Origin: Leifsonia poae
GTDB taxonomy: Bacteria; Actinomycetota; Actinomycetes; Actinomycetales; Microbacteriaceae
NCBI RefSeq assembly: GCF_027921845.1
Contig: NZ_BSEN01000003.1
Location: forward strand, 287,701 to 351,700
DNA: 64,000 bases
Direction: 5' to 3'
In this document: positions 1 through 8,488 of the stretch, piece by piece
Layout of the letters: the number at the start of each line of letters is the position of its first letter
Position numbering within the stretch: position 1 is the stretch's first letter
Notes under the pieces: model-generated
Told to the model about the DNA's origin: nothing
Databases searched by the model: none
The model's input: only the letters and a program-made list of their open reading frames with translations
Position numbers and translations under genes: made by a program

Positions 1-1745
1 CGAGCCGCACCGACTTCCTCGCCTTCCGATTCCGCGATCGCCTGCTCGGCGACCTTCTCCTCATGAACATACTTGCCTCCGCCTGCGAATGAGGCGATAG
101 CGCCGATGATCGACATGATGGCGGCAGCGGTGAAGACGACGACGAGTCCGTCGTGGAAGGGACCGGAGATCAGCTGGGGGAAGAACTCCTTGCCGGTGAG
201 GGTCGCCGCGTTGACGTGGCTGAGGTTCGCGAGCACGCCCGTGGGTTCGAGCAGGCTCTGGATCGGGTTGTAACCGAGGAACGCCGCGAACAGGCTGCCG
301 ACCGGCGGGGTGTTGCCGATGCCGGCGGCCACACTGGCGGGCACCCCGTGCGCGGACAGGCCGTTGGTCAACGCCGACGGGAGGGCGACCGATAGACCGG
401 CGATCATCAGCGAGAAGAAGATGCCGATCGAGAGCGAGCTTCCGGCGTTCAGGGCGACACCCGCCATCCCGGATGCCGACCCGCGTTCGTTGGCCGGCAC
501 GCTGTTCATGATCGACGTGCGGTTCGGCGAGGAGAAGAGGCCGGAGCCGATTCCGTTGAGCCCGGTGAGCAGGGCGAACTGCCAGTACTCGAAGTTCACC
601 GGGATGAACAGCAGCCCGATGAATGTCGCGGCGACCAGCAGAAGGCCGGTGGTCGCGAACCCCCGCGAGCCGAAGCGGTCGGAGAGCGCGCCCGAGATCG
701 GGCCAGCGATGAGGAAGCCGATCGTGATCGGGAGCATGTAGATGCCGGCCCAGAGCGGCGTCTGCTCGTAGCTGTAGCCGTGCAGCGGCAGCCAGATCCC
801 CTGCAACCAGATGATCAGCATGAACTGCAGACCACCACGTCCGATGGCCGCCAGGAAGCCGGCGAAGATCCCCGACGAGAATGACCGGATGCGGAACAAG
901 TGCATATCGAACATCGGAGACTTCACCCGCAGTTCGATGAACACGAACGCGACGAGCAGGAGGATGCCGCCGATGATCGCGCCGAGCACCCACGGGTTGC
1001 CCCAGCCCTGCGAACTGCCGCCATAGGGCTGGATGCCGTACGTTATCCCGGTGAGGAGGGCGATGAGGCCGACGGCGAACGTCGCGTTGCCCAGCCAGTC
1101 GATGCGTCCGGGGTTCTTCTGGCCCACCTCGTGCAGCGACTTGTACGACCAAATCGTTCCGATGATGCCGAACGGCACGGACACGAAGAACACCGCGCGC
1201 CAGTCGATCTCGGCGAGGACGCCGCCGATGATCAGACCGATGAAGCTGCCGGCGATGGCCGCGACCTGGTTGAGACCGAGGGCGAAGCCGCGCTTGTTGG
1301 CGGGGAACGCGTCGGTGAGGATGGCGGTCGAGTTGGCGAAGAGCATGGCGCCGCCGATGCCCTGCACGAAGCGCCAGGCGATCAGCCACATGGCGGCCGG
1401 GCCGCCGGTGAACGGGTCGAGGCAGAGCGCGATGGCGGCGATGGTGAAGACGACGAATCCGAGGTTGTAGATCTTGACGCGGCCGTACTGGTCGCCCATC
1501 CGGCCGAACATCACGACGAGTACGGCGGTCACGAGCATGTAGCCCATGAGCATCCAGAGCAGGTAGCTGACGTTGCCCGGCTCCAGCGGGTTCAGCTTGA
1601 TGCCCGTGAAGATGGCGGGCAGGGAGATGATCACGATCGACGAGTTGATCGTCGCCATGAGCATTCCGAGGGTGGTGTTGCTGAGCGCCACCCATTTGTA
1701 GTGCGGGTGGTCTTTGTCGAACATGCCGGAGCGGGTGCGGGCCAA
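1..1745 (-). CDS. MFS drug/proton antiporter, DHA2 (EmrB/QacA) type, C-terminus cut by window edge
   Basis: A 14-helix-type major facilitator that would export drugs or metabolites across the membrane using proton motive force. The 581 visible codons have no stop and run off the left edge. Reading from the start: MARTRSGMFDKDHPHYKW, a first helix with NTTLGMLMATINSSIV, the family motif A region FGRMGDQYGRVK, then repeated hydrophobic helices; the visible tail is acidic and probably cytoplasmic. Start chosen is TTG at 1745 because GAAGGA lies 9 bases upstream; ATG at 1724 is the alternative. Substrate cannot be told from sequence. A palindrome just upstream suggests repression by a MarR or TetR type regulator not encoded next to it. 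Confidence 0.85.
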   Translation of the reverse strand, partial: MARTRSGMFDKDHPHYKWVALSNTTLGMLMATINSSIVIISLPAIFTGIKLNPLEPGNVSYLLWMLMGYMLVTAVLVVMFGRMGDQYGRVKIYNLGFVVFTIAAIALCLDPFTGGPAAMWLIAWRFVQGIGGAMLFANSTAILTDAFPANKRGFALGLNQVAAIAGSFIGLIIGGVLAEIDWRAVFFVSVPFGIIGTIWSYKSLHEVGQKNPGRIDWLGNATFAVGLIALLTGITYGIQPYGGSSQGWGNPWVLGAIIGGILLLVAFVFIELRVKSPMFDMHLFRIRSFSSGIFAGFLAAIGRGGLQFMLIIWLQGIWLPLHGYSYEQTPLWAGIYMLPITIGFLIAGPISGALSDRFGSRGFATTGLLLVAATFIGLLFIPVNFEYWQFALLTGLNGIGSGLFSSPNRTSIMNSVPANERGSASGMAGVALNAGSSLSIGIFFSLMIAGLSVALPSALTNGLSAHGVPASVAAGIGNTPPVGSLFAAFLGYNPIQSLLEPTGVLANLSHVNAATLTGKEFFPQLISGPFHDGLVVVFTAAAIMSIIGAIASFAGGGKYVHEEKVAEQAIAESEGEEVGAA

Positions 1746-1779
1746 GGGAGTGCGTCCTTCTGAATTCACGTCGGTAGTG

Positions 1780-1805
1780 ATAGTTGCTTTATATGCATTA
1801 ACTAT
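1780..1805 (-). promoter_or_regulatory. AT-rich inverted repeat upstream of the MFS gene
   Basis: ATAGTT (1780-1785) and AACTAT (1800-1805) form an inverted repeat around an AT-rich centre, 35 bases before the MFS start, in otherwise GC-rich DNA. The position fits a promoter with an overlapping repressor site. The regulator is not known. Confidence 0.45.
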
Positions 1806-1869
1806 ATAACGGCTGCGAGATTCCGAAAAGCGGCCAGACGAGCCTGACGAGCGCGGTCGTCAGCCAGGG

Positions 1870-3309
1870 TCAGGCGTTCAGCGGGGTCTCCCGCAACACG
1901 AGTGCCGCCGGCACGGGAGTCGGGATGTTCCCGCTGCTGTCTCCCGCCTTGCGCATGCCTTCGCGGCGGAGCTCGAGCTGGGCGACGATGATCGCAGCGA
2001 GGTCCTCCAGATTCGCGATGTCGGACGGCGAAGCCGTTCCCGGCTCGAAATCCAGCACCGACAGGGTGCCGATGGTCTGTCCGTCCTCGCGTTTCAGGGG
2101 CACCCCCACGTAGAAGCGCACCGCGAGCGGACCCTCGACCAATGGGCTCCCCTGGGCCCGAGGATCGTTGCGCGCATCTTCGACGATCACGGGCTCCTCC
2201 TGGGGCACCGTCGCTTTGGACAGGTCGACCTCGCGGGCGATGCGCGCGACGTCGGCTCCATAGTGCGACGTGAACCAGGTGCGGTCGTGGTCGACGACGC
2301 TGACGATCGAAATCGGCGCTGAGAGCATCCGGGCCGCCATGGCCGTCGCGCGGTAGAGGGCCTCGGTCGGGAGGGTGTCGAGAGCGTCCGGCGCGGGAAC
2401 CTCGAGCGCCGGCCTGCCTCCGACCGGGAAGAGGGTCTCCGCCTCCTTGTGCCGACCGCTCTCGGCGATGACGATCTGCTTCAGCGCCGAGACGAGCTCG
2501 CGTGCCTCCGGCCGAGCTGCCGGGTCGCGGCTCGTCATCGCGGTGAGGAGCTCGCGCCAGCGGGTCGGCAGCTCGTCGGGGATGTGCGGGTCGCGGGACA
2601 GGCGCGCGACGGCGGATTCCACCATCCCTCCCGGGAACTCCTTCTTCAGCGTGAAGCATTCGAGGAGCACGAGCCCGAGCGAGTAGATGTCGGTGGCGGC
2701 CGTGACCGGGGCGCCGCTCGCCTGCTCGGGGCTCAGGTAGGCGGCCGTTCCGGTGGTCTGACCCTCGGCCGTCATCCGTTCGATGTCGTCGAACAGGGCG
2801 ATGCCGAAGTCGGTCAGCTTCGCACGCGCACGTGACGAGCCGTTGCCGTAGTCGACGAGCAGGATGTTCGAGGGCTTGATGTCCCTGTGGATGACGCGGC
2901 GTGCGTGCACGTAATCCAGCACCTCGGCCATGTCGTAGCCGATCTCCGCGATGTGCCGACCCGAGATAGGCGCTTCGAAGAGACGGGTCTGCAGATTGCT
3001 GCCATGCACGAAAGGCATGACGATGAAGCGCCGGGTCCGGCCTCCCGCGTCGCGAGCCACCCCGGCGTCGATCATCGGGACCAGACCGTGATGGTCGAGA
3101 CCGGCGAGGACCTGGAGCTCGCCCTCCTGGTGACCGGAGTCTCCGACGGCCGCGTGATAGAGCTTGACCGCCACCGGGCGCCCCAGCGTCTCGTCGTACG
3201 CGCGGTAGACGGTCGCCATTCCGCCACGCCCGACGACCGAATCGAACCGGTATCGCTCTGCGAATACCTGGGAGACGACATCGTCGTCAGCGGCGGCAGC
3301 CATAGTCAC
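1870..3309 (-). CDS. Soluble serine/threonine protein kinase with C-terminal GAF domain
   Basis: A 479-residue Hanks-type kinase. The kinase domain covers about residues 20-285: glycine loop GRGGMATVY (27-35), VAVKLY with the ATP lysine near 49, catalytic loop HRDIKPSNIL near 143-152, DFGIA metal-binding motif, then SPEQAS in the activation segment. Residues about 310-460 form a GAF-like sensor domain of the kind found in phytochrome-related proteins. There is no transmembrane helix or PASTA domain, so it differs from PknB-type cell-wall kinases and should be cytosolic. GTG start at 3309 with GGGAGAG upstream; ATG two codons later is possible. It stands alone between the MFS and VOC genes; partner and ligand are unknown. 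Confidence 0.9.
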   Translation of the reverse strand: MTMAAAADDDVVSQVFAERYRFDSVVGRGGMATVYRAYDETLGRPVAVKLYHAAVGDSGHQEGELQVLAGLDHHGLVPMIDAGVARDAGGRTRRFIVMPFVHGSNLQTRLFEAPISGRHIAEIGYDMAEVLDYVHARRVIHRDIKPSNILLVDYGNGSSRARAKLTDFGIALFDDIERMTAEGQTTGTAAYLSPEQASGAPVTAATDIYSLGLVLLECFTLKKEFPGGMVESAVARLSRDPHIPDELPTRWRELLTAMTSRDPAARPEARELVSALKQIVIAESGRHKEAETLFPVGGRPALEVPAPDALDTLPTEALYRATAMAARMLSAPISIVSVVDHDRTWFTSHYGADVARIAREVDLSKATVPQEEPVIVEDARNDPRAQGSPLVEGPLAVRFYVGVPLKREDGQTIGTLSVLDFEPGTASPSDIANLEDLAAIIVAQLELRREGMRKAGDSSGNIPTPVPAALVLRETPLNA

Positions 3310-3469
3310 CTATCTCTCTCCCGTCAGTGTCGCCGATTCAGGCGCAATCTCCAAGCTCAGAATCGGGGGTTGACCGGGAGATCTGCATGGTGCATAGGCA
3401 GACCACCGCTCGCCATCCGTGTACGCAGGGAATCGTCCCGCGCATGCGTCGGCGGTGAGAGCGGCGACG

Positions 3470-3838
3470 TCAGTCGTTGGGCTTGATCAGGCAGAACGGA
3501 TGCCCGGCCGGGTCGCGGTAGACACGGAACGTCGGATGCTCCGACCCCGCACTCGTCGCGCCGAGCGCCAGCACCGCGGCCTCAGCCGTGTCGAAGTCGG
3601 TGTCGATCCTGACGTCGATGTGCATCTGCTGCGGCACGCTCTGGCTCGGCCACTGGGGCGGGTTGTATTCGGCGACCTGCTGGAAGGCGACGAGGGGTCG
3701 CCTCCCGCCCTCCGCCACGATCTCGGCCCAGTCCTCGTCGTAACCGACGATCTCCAGGCCGAGGAGCTGCGAATAGAAGCGGGCGAGAGCGCGAGGGTCC
3801 GGGCAGTCGATGATGATTGACTCGAAGGTTCCGATCAT
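3470..3838 (-). CDS. VOC (glyoxalase/bleomycin-resistance fold) family protein
   Basis: A 122-residue single VOC domain. It starts MIGTFESIIIDCPDPRALA, a typical first beta strand and helix, and ends RVYRDPAGHPFCLIK, the usual last strand with an acidic/aromatic metal side. The family includes metal-dependent lyases, dioxygenases and drug-binding proteins; the substrate is not predictable here. Start at ATG 3838; an open frame continues 15 codons upstream but that part has no family similarity. Palindrome A1 lies behind it, between this gene and the thioesterase. Confidence 0.8.
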   Translation of the reverse strand: MIGTFESIIIDCPDPRALARFYSQLLGLEIVGYDEDWAEIVAEGGRRPLVAFQQVAEYNPPQWPSQSVPQQMHIDVRIDTDFDTAEAAVLALGATSAGSEHPTFRVYRDPAGHPFCLIKPND

Positions 3839-3903
3839 GGCCTGCACGATAGGCCCTACCCCCGACACGCGCCAGTGCCGCACCTTTTCGTCGGGGACTG
3901 TTT

Positions 3904-3967
3904 TCGTTGAGCGGCGGCGAACGCACCCAAAACGGCGGTTTTAGGTGCGTTCGCCGCCCTTCAACGA
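3904..3967. repeat. Dispersed palindrome family A, copy 1
   Basis: Near-perfect 64-bp palindrome with outer arms TCGTTGAGCGGCGGCGAACG and a GGTTTT/AAAACG core. It begins 8 bases after the thioesterase stop (minus strand). It could act as a terminator hairpin, although no T-run follows the stem on the minus strand. Same outer arms as seven other copies in this window. Confidence 0.8.
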
Positions 3968-3975
3968 GAGGAACC

Positions 3976-4770
3976 TCAGGGGAGGGGGCGGAGCGTGAGG
4001 GATTGCTGGGCGTAGCCGACCGGTCCGCTCAGGTCGTGCAGCACGGTGGCGGTCACGCCCTGGCCGGTCGGGCCGAACGTGACGGTGGTGTCCATTCCCA
4101 CCCAGCGACCCTCGGGCTGCCGGTGCAGGTGGATCGTGAGATCGACGTTGGGGAACATCCACTCCTGCGGTGGCCGCCGCACCGCGACGCCGTTCGCCGT
4201 GTCGATCAGCATGAGCCACGACGCGAGGGCGCCGACGTCATCACCGGCGACGAGGGCGGTCTCCGACGAGAGCCAGACCTTTCCACGACCCGGATGCGCA
4301 GGGCCGGCCGCCCGCACGTCCACCGATGCGACGTAGCCACCCGGCCACACGGACGTCAGCGGCACGGACGGCAGACCATCTGGAGATGGGAGCCGGTCGT
4401 CGGAGCCACCGGCGACGCTCGCGGTGTCGAACGCCGCGAGGTACCAGGCCCGCGCCCGCACGGCCACTCGACCCGCGATCACCGCGGTGGCCTCGATGAG
4501 CCGGATCGTGCGCCCGGGCCGGATGGTCTCGACCGAGATCTCGCACTCTTCCGCGGCGAGGAAGCCGAGGATGTCGAAGCTGATCCTGCTGAGCTGCAGA
4601 CCGTCGCCGTGATGCTCGGCGACGTACTGCTCGATGGCGTGCACGATGAGACCGCCCAGCGGGCTGAAGTGGATCTCCGCGTCTCCCCACGCTCCTCCGG
4701 CGTGGGGCGTGGGATGGAAGCGTGCGGGGCCGACGCGCTCGAAGTAGGCGCCCGGATGGGTGATCGTCAT
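3976..4770 (-). CDS. Acyl-CoA thioesterase family (double hotdog, TesB-like)
   Basis: A 264-residue protein resembling the thioesterase family of actinobacteria with an N-terminal and a C-terminal hotdog domain. Residues about 20-110 carry GAWGDAEIHFSPLGGLIVHA and the helix region; the second half carries LASWLMLIDTANG and a PNVDLTIHLHRQPEG strand, a typical C-terminal hotdog. It would hydrolyse acyl-CoA esters; chain length is unknown. ATG at 4770 is chosen because GGAGGACTC precedes it directly. Flanked on both sides by family A palindromes, so it is probably a single-gene unit. Confidence 0.75.
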   Translation of the reverse strand: MTITHPGAYFERVGPARFHPTPHAGGAWGDAEIHFSPLGGLIVHAIEQYVAEHHGDGLQLSRISFDILGFLAAEECEISVETIRPGRTIRLIEATAVIAGRVAVRARAWYLAAFDTASVAGGSDDRLPSPDGLPSVPLTSVWPGGYVASVDVRAAGPAHPGRGKVWLSSETALVAGDDVGALASWLMLIDTANGVAVRRPPQEWMFPNVDLTIHLHRQPEGRWVGMDTTVTFGPTGQGVTATVLHDLSGPVGYAQQSLTLRPLP

Positions 4771-4832
4771 GAGTCCTCCTGCATCGAACCTACGCGACAC
4801 GTCCGTGCATCCGGATACGCCGGCAGGTCCTT

Positions 4833-4897
4833 TCGTTGAGGGGTGGCAAACGCAGGTTCCACCGGCGTGTTTAGGCGCATTTGCCGCCCCTCAACGA
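4833..4897. repeat. Dispersed palindrome family A, copy 2
   Basis: Arms TCGTTGAGGGGTGGCAAACG and CGCATTTGCCGCCCCTCAACGA pair with G-U tolerant mismatches; the loop holds CGTGTTTAGG. It lies 7 bases past the stop of the SDR gene (minus strand) and upstream of the thioesterase start. Confidence 0.8.
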
Positions 4898-4904
4898 GAA
4901 GCAC

Positions 4905-5663
4905 TCAGGCGATGCCGCCGCCGTCGACGACGAGGGCGGAGCCCGTGACGTAGGACGACTCGTCGCTGGCGAGCCAGACGACAGCGGCCGCGATCTCGCC
5001 GGGCTCGCCCATGCGCTGCAGCGGGCGGTCGGCGGCTTCCGCGAGGAACGATCCGGCCTCCTGCCCGAGCTGACGCGCCTCGTCGCGGAGCATCCCGGTG
5101 TTCACGTCGCCCGGGTTCACCGAGTTGACCCGGATGCCCTGGGGTCCGTGATCGATGGCGAGCGCACGCGTCATGTTCACGACGGCACCCTTCGACGCGC
5201 AGTACGAGATCGCCTGCCCTCCGCCTTTCAGACCCCAGCCGGATCCGGTGTTCACGATGGAGCCGCCGCCGTTCGCCGCCATGACGGGGACGACGTGCTT
5301 GCACATCAGGAAGATGCCCTTCACGTTCACCCCGAAGACGCGGTCCCACTCCTCGGCCGTGGTCTCTACCGCCGTCGTGCGGCGGATGATGCCGGCGTTG
5401 TTGAAGACCACGTCGACCCCGCCGAACGCGGCGACCGTGTCGGCGACGACGCGCTCGATGTCCGCCTCGTTCGACACGTCAGCGGTGAGGGCGATCGCGG
5501 TGCCGCCCGCCGCACGGATCTCGTCGGCGACCCCTTCTGCGGCACCGGGCGCCACGTCGACGACGGCGACGCGGGCCCCCTCTGCGGCAAAGGCGAGGGA
5601 GGTGGCGCGACCGATGCCTCCCGCTCCTCCGGTGACGATGGCGGACTTGTCGGCTAGACGCAT
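4905..5663 (-). CDS. SDR family NAD(P)-dependent dehydrogenase
   Basis: A 252-residue classical short-chain dehydrogenase. The nucleotide site TGGAGGIGRA is at residues about 11-20, NNAG near 90, the catalytic serine in TGSGW and the YCASK (Tyr-xxx-Lys) motif near 155, and the C-terminus ends SALVVDGGG. It resembles 3-oxoacyl-ACP reductase and glucose 1-dehydrogenase relatives; the substrate is open. AAGGAG sits 9 bases before the ATG. Its start overlaps the end of the AcoX-like gene by 10 bp, so the two are translationally coupled and the SDR probably acts in the same pathway as the upstream gcvP-like genes. Confidence 0.9.
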   Translation of the reverse strand: MRLADKSAIVTGGAGGIGRATSLAFAAEGARVAVVDVAPGAAEGVADEIRAAGGTAIALTADVSNEADIERVVADTVAAFGGVDVVFNNAGIIRRTTAVETTAEEWDRVFGVNVKGIFLMCKHVVPVMAANGGGSIVNTGSGWGLKGGGQAISYCASKGAVVNMTRALAIDHGPQGIRVNSVNPGDVNTGMLRDEARQLGQEAGSFLAEAADRPLQRMGEPGEIAAAVVWLASDESSYVTGSALVVDGGGIA

Positions 5664-6832
5664 GGATGCGCTCCTTCGGTGGTGGCCGCACTGGCGGCAC
5701 TGACAGGGTAGATGCTCGACGACGCCGAGCCGGTGATCACCCGGAGGTGGCCGGCGAGGCGGGCGTCGATGGCGGGGTCACCGGTGTCGACCAGCAGCGG
5801 CCGTCCGGCGAGATCGATGAGTTTCTGCTCGGTCGCCACGACGAGCAGGGGGTCCGGGCCGAGAGCCGCGACGACGTCGGACGAGAGCTGCTGGTTGCCG
5901 CGGCCGAGCAGGAATCCCTGGCCGCCGATCACCGTGACCACGGCTTTGGCCGGATATCCGGCGACGGCGTCGAGCGCCTGGGCCTCGGAGAGGTCGCGGG
6001 CCACGAGCCGCCCGTCCTGCACGACATCCACCCCCAGCGGCGTGCCCGGGATGCCCAACTCCCGCGACACGGCGGCGAGCGTGCCGCCCGGTCCGAGCAG
6101 GTAGCGCACGCCGGGCTGCATGGAGGCGACCGCTCCCGCCGCAGCGGAGCGCACGGCGGCCGCCTCGCTCGTCGGCGTCGGCGCCTTGCGCGCCTGGGTG
6201 CGGCCGGACGACGCAGGCACCTGCACGAGCGCGAACAGCCGCGGGTCCGGGCGCCCGGCGCGCAGGAGCGTCTCGTCGAGGTCGAGGATCTCGCCCTCGC
6301 GCGTCGGCAGCCCTCCGGTGGTCTGCCACTCGGCCGCCAGCGCTCCGGCCGCGACCGGCGCCACCGCGAAGCAGCCGGAGTACATCTTCACTCCGGCGGG
6401 AATCCCGAGCAGGGCGACGTCGTGACTCAGGCCGCTCGCGGCATCCCGCGCGGTGCCGTCGCCACCGGCGAAGAGCACCAGACGGGCGCCCTCGGCCGCG
6501 AATGCCGCGACGGCGCGCATCGTGTCGTCGCCGGTGGTCGCTCCCGGCGCGGCCGGTGCGTAGACCACGCGGGCCCGCAGTCCGGATGCACGCACCACGT
6601 CCTCGCCCATCGCGCCGGCCGCGGTCAGCACCTCGAGCTTCGGATGCACGGCTGCGAGCGCCGCAAGGGCCACGGCCGCACGGTCGGTCGCCCTCGCGTG
6701 GGCTCCCCGCGCATACGCCTCGCGCTGCACGGCCTCGCCGTCGCTGCCGACGAGCCCGACGGGCCCGCCGACACCGGCGACGGGGTTCACGACCACCCCG
6801 ATCGCCGGGTGCAGCTGACGGACGGTGGACAT
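5654..6832 (-). CDS. ATP-NAD kinase-fold protein (AcoX-like)
   Basis: A 392-residue protein with the NAD kinase/diacylglycerol kinase fold. It starts GVVVNPVAGVGGPVGLVGSD and carries the signature GGDGTARD near residue 133, followed by GIPAGVKMYSGCFAVAP as in AcoX and related proteins of acetoin-type loci. A middle linker rich in Ala/Thr and a C-terminal half with GGQGFLLGRGNQQLS complete it. AcoX homologues have no firmly known reaction. The ATG follows the GcvPB stop with no gap, and the 3' end overlaps the SDR gene, so it is within a tight operon with both. Confidence 0.8.
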   Translation of the reverse strand: MSTVRQLHPAIGVVVNPVAGVGGPVGLVGSDGEAVQREAYARGAHARATDRAAVALAALAAVHPKLEVLTAAGAMGEDVVRASGLRARVVYAPAAPGATTGDDTMRAVAAFAAEGARLVLFAGGDGTARDAASGLSHDVALLGIPAGVKMYSGCFAVAPVAAGALAAEWQTTGGLPTREGEILDLDETLLRAGRPDPRLFALVQVPASSGRTQARKAPTPTSEAAAVRSAAAGAVASMQPGVRYLLGPGGTLAAVSRELGIPGTPLGVDVVQDGRLVARDLSEAQALDAVAGYPAKAVVTVIGGQGFLLGRGNQQLSSDVVAALGPDPLLVVATEQKLIDLAGRPLLVDTGDPAIDARLAGHLRVITGSASSSIYPVSAASAATTEGAHPCV

Positions 6833-8488
6833 CTAGGCCGCTGCCTCCTCGGCCGAACCGGCCGAACCAGTCGAACCGGCCGAACCGGTGGCGGCCGCAC
6901 CCACGCCCTCCGCGCCGGCGGCCCCGGCGCCGAAGTACTTGCGCTGGTACGCACGCCAGGTCACCGCCCAGCGCTCGGGGTCGTCCAGGTCGTCGTGGTG
7001 CGTGTGGTGCACGGTCTGGTTGTGCGGCGCCGTGCGCACGACCTCCGGCGTTTCGCGGGCCTCGCGGGCGACCTCGGCCAGCACCGCCGCGTACTCGTCG
7101 AGCTCGGCCATCGAGTACGACTCGGTCGGTTCGAGCGTGAACGGCTGAGGAACGATGTACGGGTGGTGGCTCGTCCAGTAGTGCATCCCGAAGTCGGAGG
7201 CGCGCACGCCGATCTCCTCGGAGCTGATGCCGGTCTCCTCGTAGAGCTCCTGCCAGGAGTAGCGCACCTGTTCGATGCGGCGTCGCCCGGTCGCGTAGGG
7301 CGCGCTCGCCCCCGGGATCTCGAGGATGCGCTTCATCAGATAGTTGTTGTTCAGCACGGCGGTCTCGGCGACGGCGCGCAGTCCGTCCGCTCCGAGCGCG
7401 GCGATCCAGGCGTAGGTGCGCACGATGTTCGGGATGACCCCGTAGAACGGTGCAACGGAGCCGATGGACTGCGGCCGGTCCCCATCCAGCACGTAGCGGT
7501 CGCCGACACGTTCGACGACGGGTCCGGGCAGGAATGGCGCCAGCGCCTCGGAGACCGCGTTCGCGCCCGAGCCGGGTCCGCCGCAGCCGTGCGGTGTGCC
7601 GAACGTCTTGTGCAGGTTGAAGTGGCAGACATCGAATCCGGCGTCGCGGGCACGGGTGATGCCGAGGATCCCGTTGGCGTTCGCCTGGTCGTACGACGCG
7701 AGTGCGCCGACCTCGTGCGCCAGCTCCACCCATTCCCGGATGCGCGGGTTGTAGATGCCCGTGTCCTCGGGGTTGGTGACCATGATGGCGGCCGTGCGCG
7801 GCGAGAGCGCCGCCCGCAGGGCATCCAGATCGGGGTAGCCGTCCGCATCCGGGTGGATGGTGATGACTTTGTAGCCCGCCGCCTTCGCGGCCGCCGCGTT
7901 CGACGGGTGGGAGAAGATCGTCGTGATCACCTCGTCGCGCTGCTCGGCCTCACCGCGTGACGCGTGGTAGGCGCGGATCATCGAGATGTTCGCCCAGATC
8001 GCCTCCGAACCCCCGCTGGTCTGCAGCGATACGCGGCTCATGCCGGAGATCTCGGCGAGCATGCGCTCGGTCCTCCAGATGATCTCGAGCACGCCCTGCG
8101 CGCTCGCCTGGTCTTGCAGCGGGTGTAGTTCGGTGAGGTCCGGGGTGCGGATGATCGCCTCGTTGACCTTGGGCGCGTACTTCATGGTGCAGGTGCCCTG
8201 CCCGACGTCGACGTTGAGGTCGGCGCCGAGGTTCTCCTGGCTGAGGCGCAGGTAGTGCTTGAGCACGCGCATCTGGCCGATCTCCGGCAGCGCAGGCGGG
8301 GTCGCGCGGCGCAGCGAGGCGGGAAGGGCGCCGAGCACATCGCCGACGGCCTCGCGCACCCCGTCTTCCGTGCGGGAGACGAGCACGCCGCGCTCACCGG
8401 GAGCGTGCAGCTCGAAGACGATCGGCTCGTCCCAGCGCGCCTGGTGGAAACGCCGCAGCGCCGGCTTGGGGGCGATGGGGAGGCTCAT
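6833..8488 (-). CDS. gcvPB: Glycine dehydrogenase (decarboxylating)-like, subunit 2
   Basis: A 551-residue PLP fold-type I enzyme matching the C-terminal half of the glycine cleavage P-protein. The PLP lysine lies in NLHKTFGTPHGCGGPG, preceded by QTSGGSEAIWANI and TNPEDTGIYN. In the split form, subunits 1 and 2 decarboxylate glycine and load aminomethyl onto lipoyl-H protein. The ATG at 8488 overlaps the GcvPA stop by 4 bp; the frame continues upstream but that part is antisense-like composition. The last 30 residues are a Gly/Ala/Ser-rich tail coded by a short imperfect repeat. No gcvT, gcvH or lpd is next to it, so the usual partner proteins would have to come from elsewhere or the substrate may differ. 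Confidence 0.85.
   Translation of the reverse strand: MSLPIAPKPALRRFHQARWDEPIVFELHAPGERGVLVSRTEDGVREAVGDVLGALPASLRRATPPALPEIGQMRVLKHYLRLSQENLGADLNVDVGQGTCTMKYAPKVNEAIIRTPDLTELHPLQDQASAQGVLEIIWRTERMLAEISGMSRVSLQTSGGSEAIWANISMIRAYHASRGEAEQRDEVITTIFSHPSNAAAAKAAGYKVITIHPDADGYPDLDALRAALSPRTAAIMVTNPEDTGIYNPRIREWVELAHEVGALASYDQANANGILGITRARDAGFDVCHFNLHKTFGTPHGCGGPGSGANAVSEALAPFLPGPVVERVGDRYVLDGDRPQSIGSVAPFYGVIPNIVRTYAWIAALGADGLRAVAETAVLNNNYLMKRILEIPGASAPYATGRRRIEQVRYSWQELYEETGISSEEIGVRASDFGMHYWTSHHPYIVPQPFTLEPTESYSMAELDEYAAVLAEVAREARETPEVVRTAPHNQTVHHTHHDDLDDPERWAVTWRAYQRKYFGAGAAGAEGVGAAATGSAGSTGSAGSAEEAAA

Noticed and set aside
61-1695. 544-codon open frame on the minus strand rich in Arg, His and Pro
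   Set aside because: Shadow of the MFS gene, whose true frame is open to the window edge and gives clear membrane helices.
5666-7960. 764-codon open frame on the plus strand
   Set aside because: Antisense to the AcoX-like and gcvPB genes; low-complexity composition typical of high-GC shadow frames.
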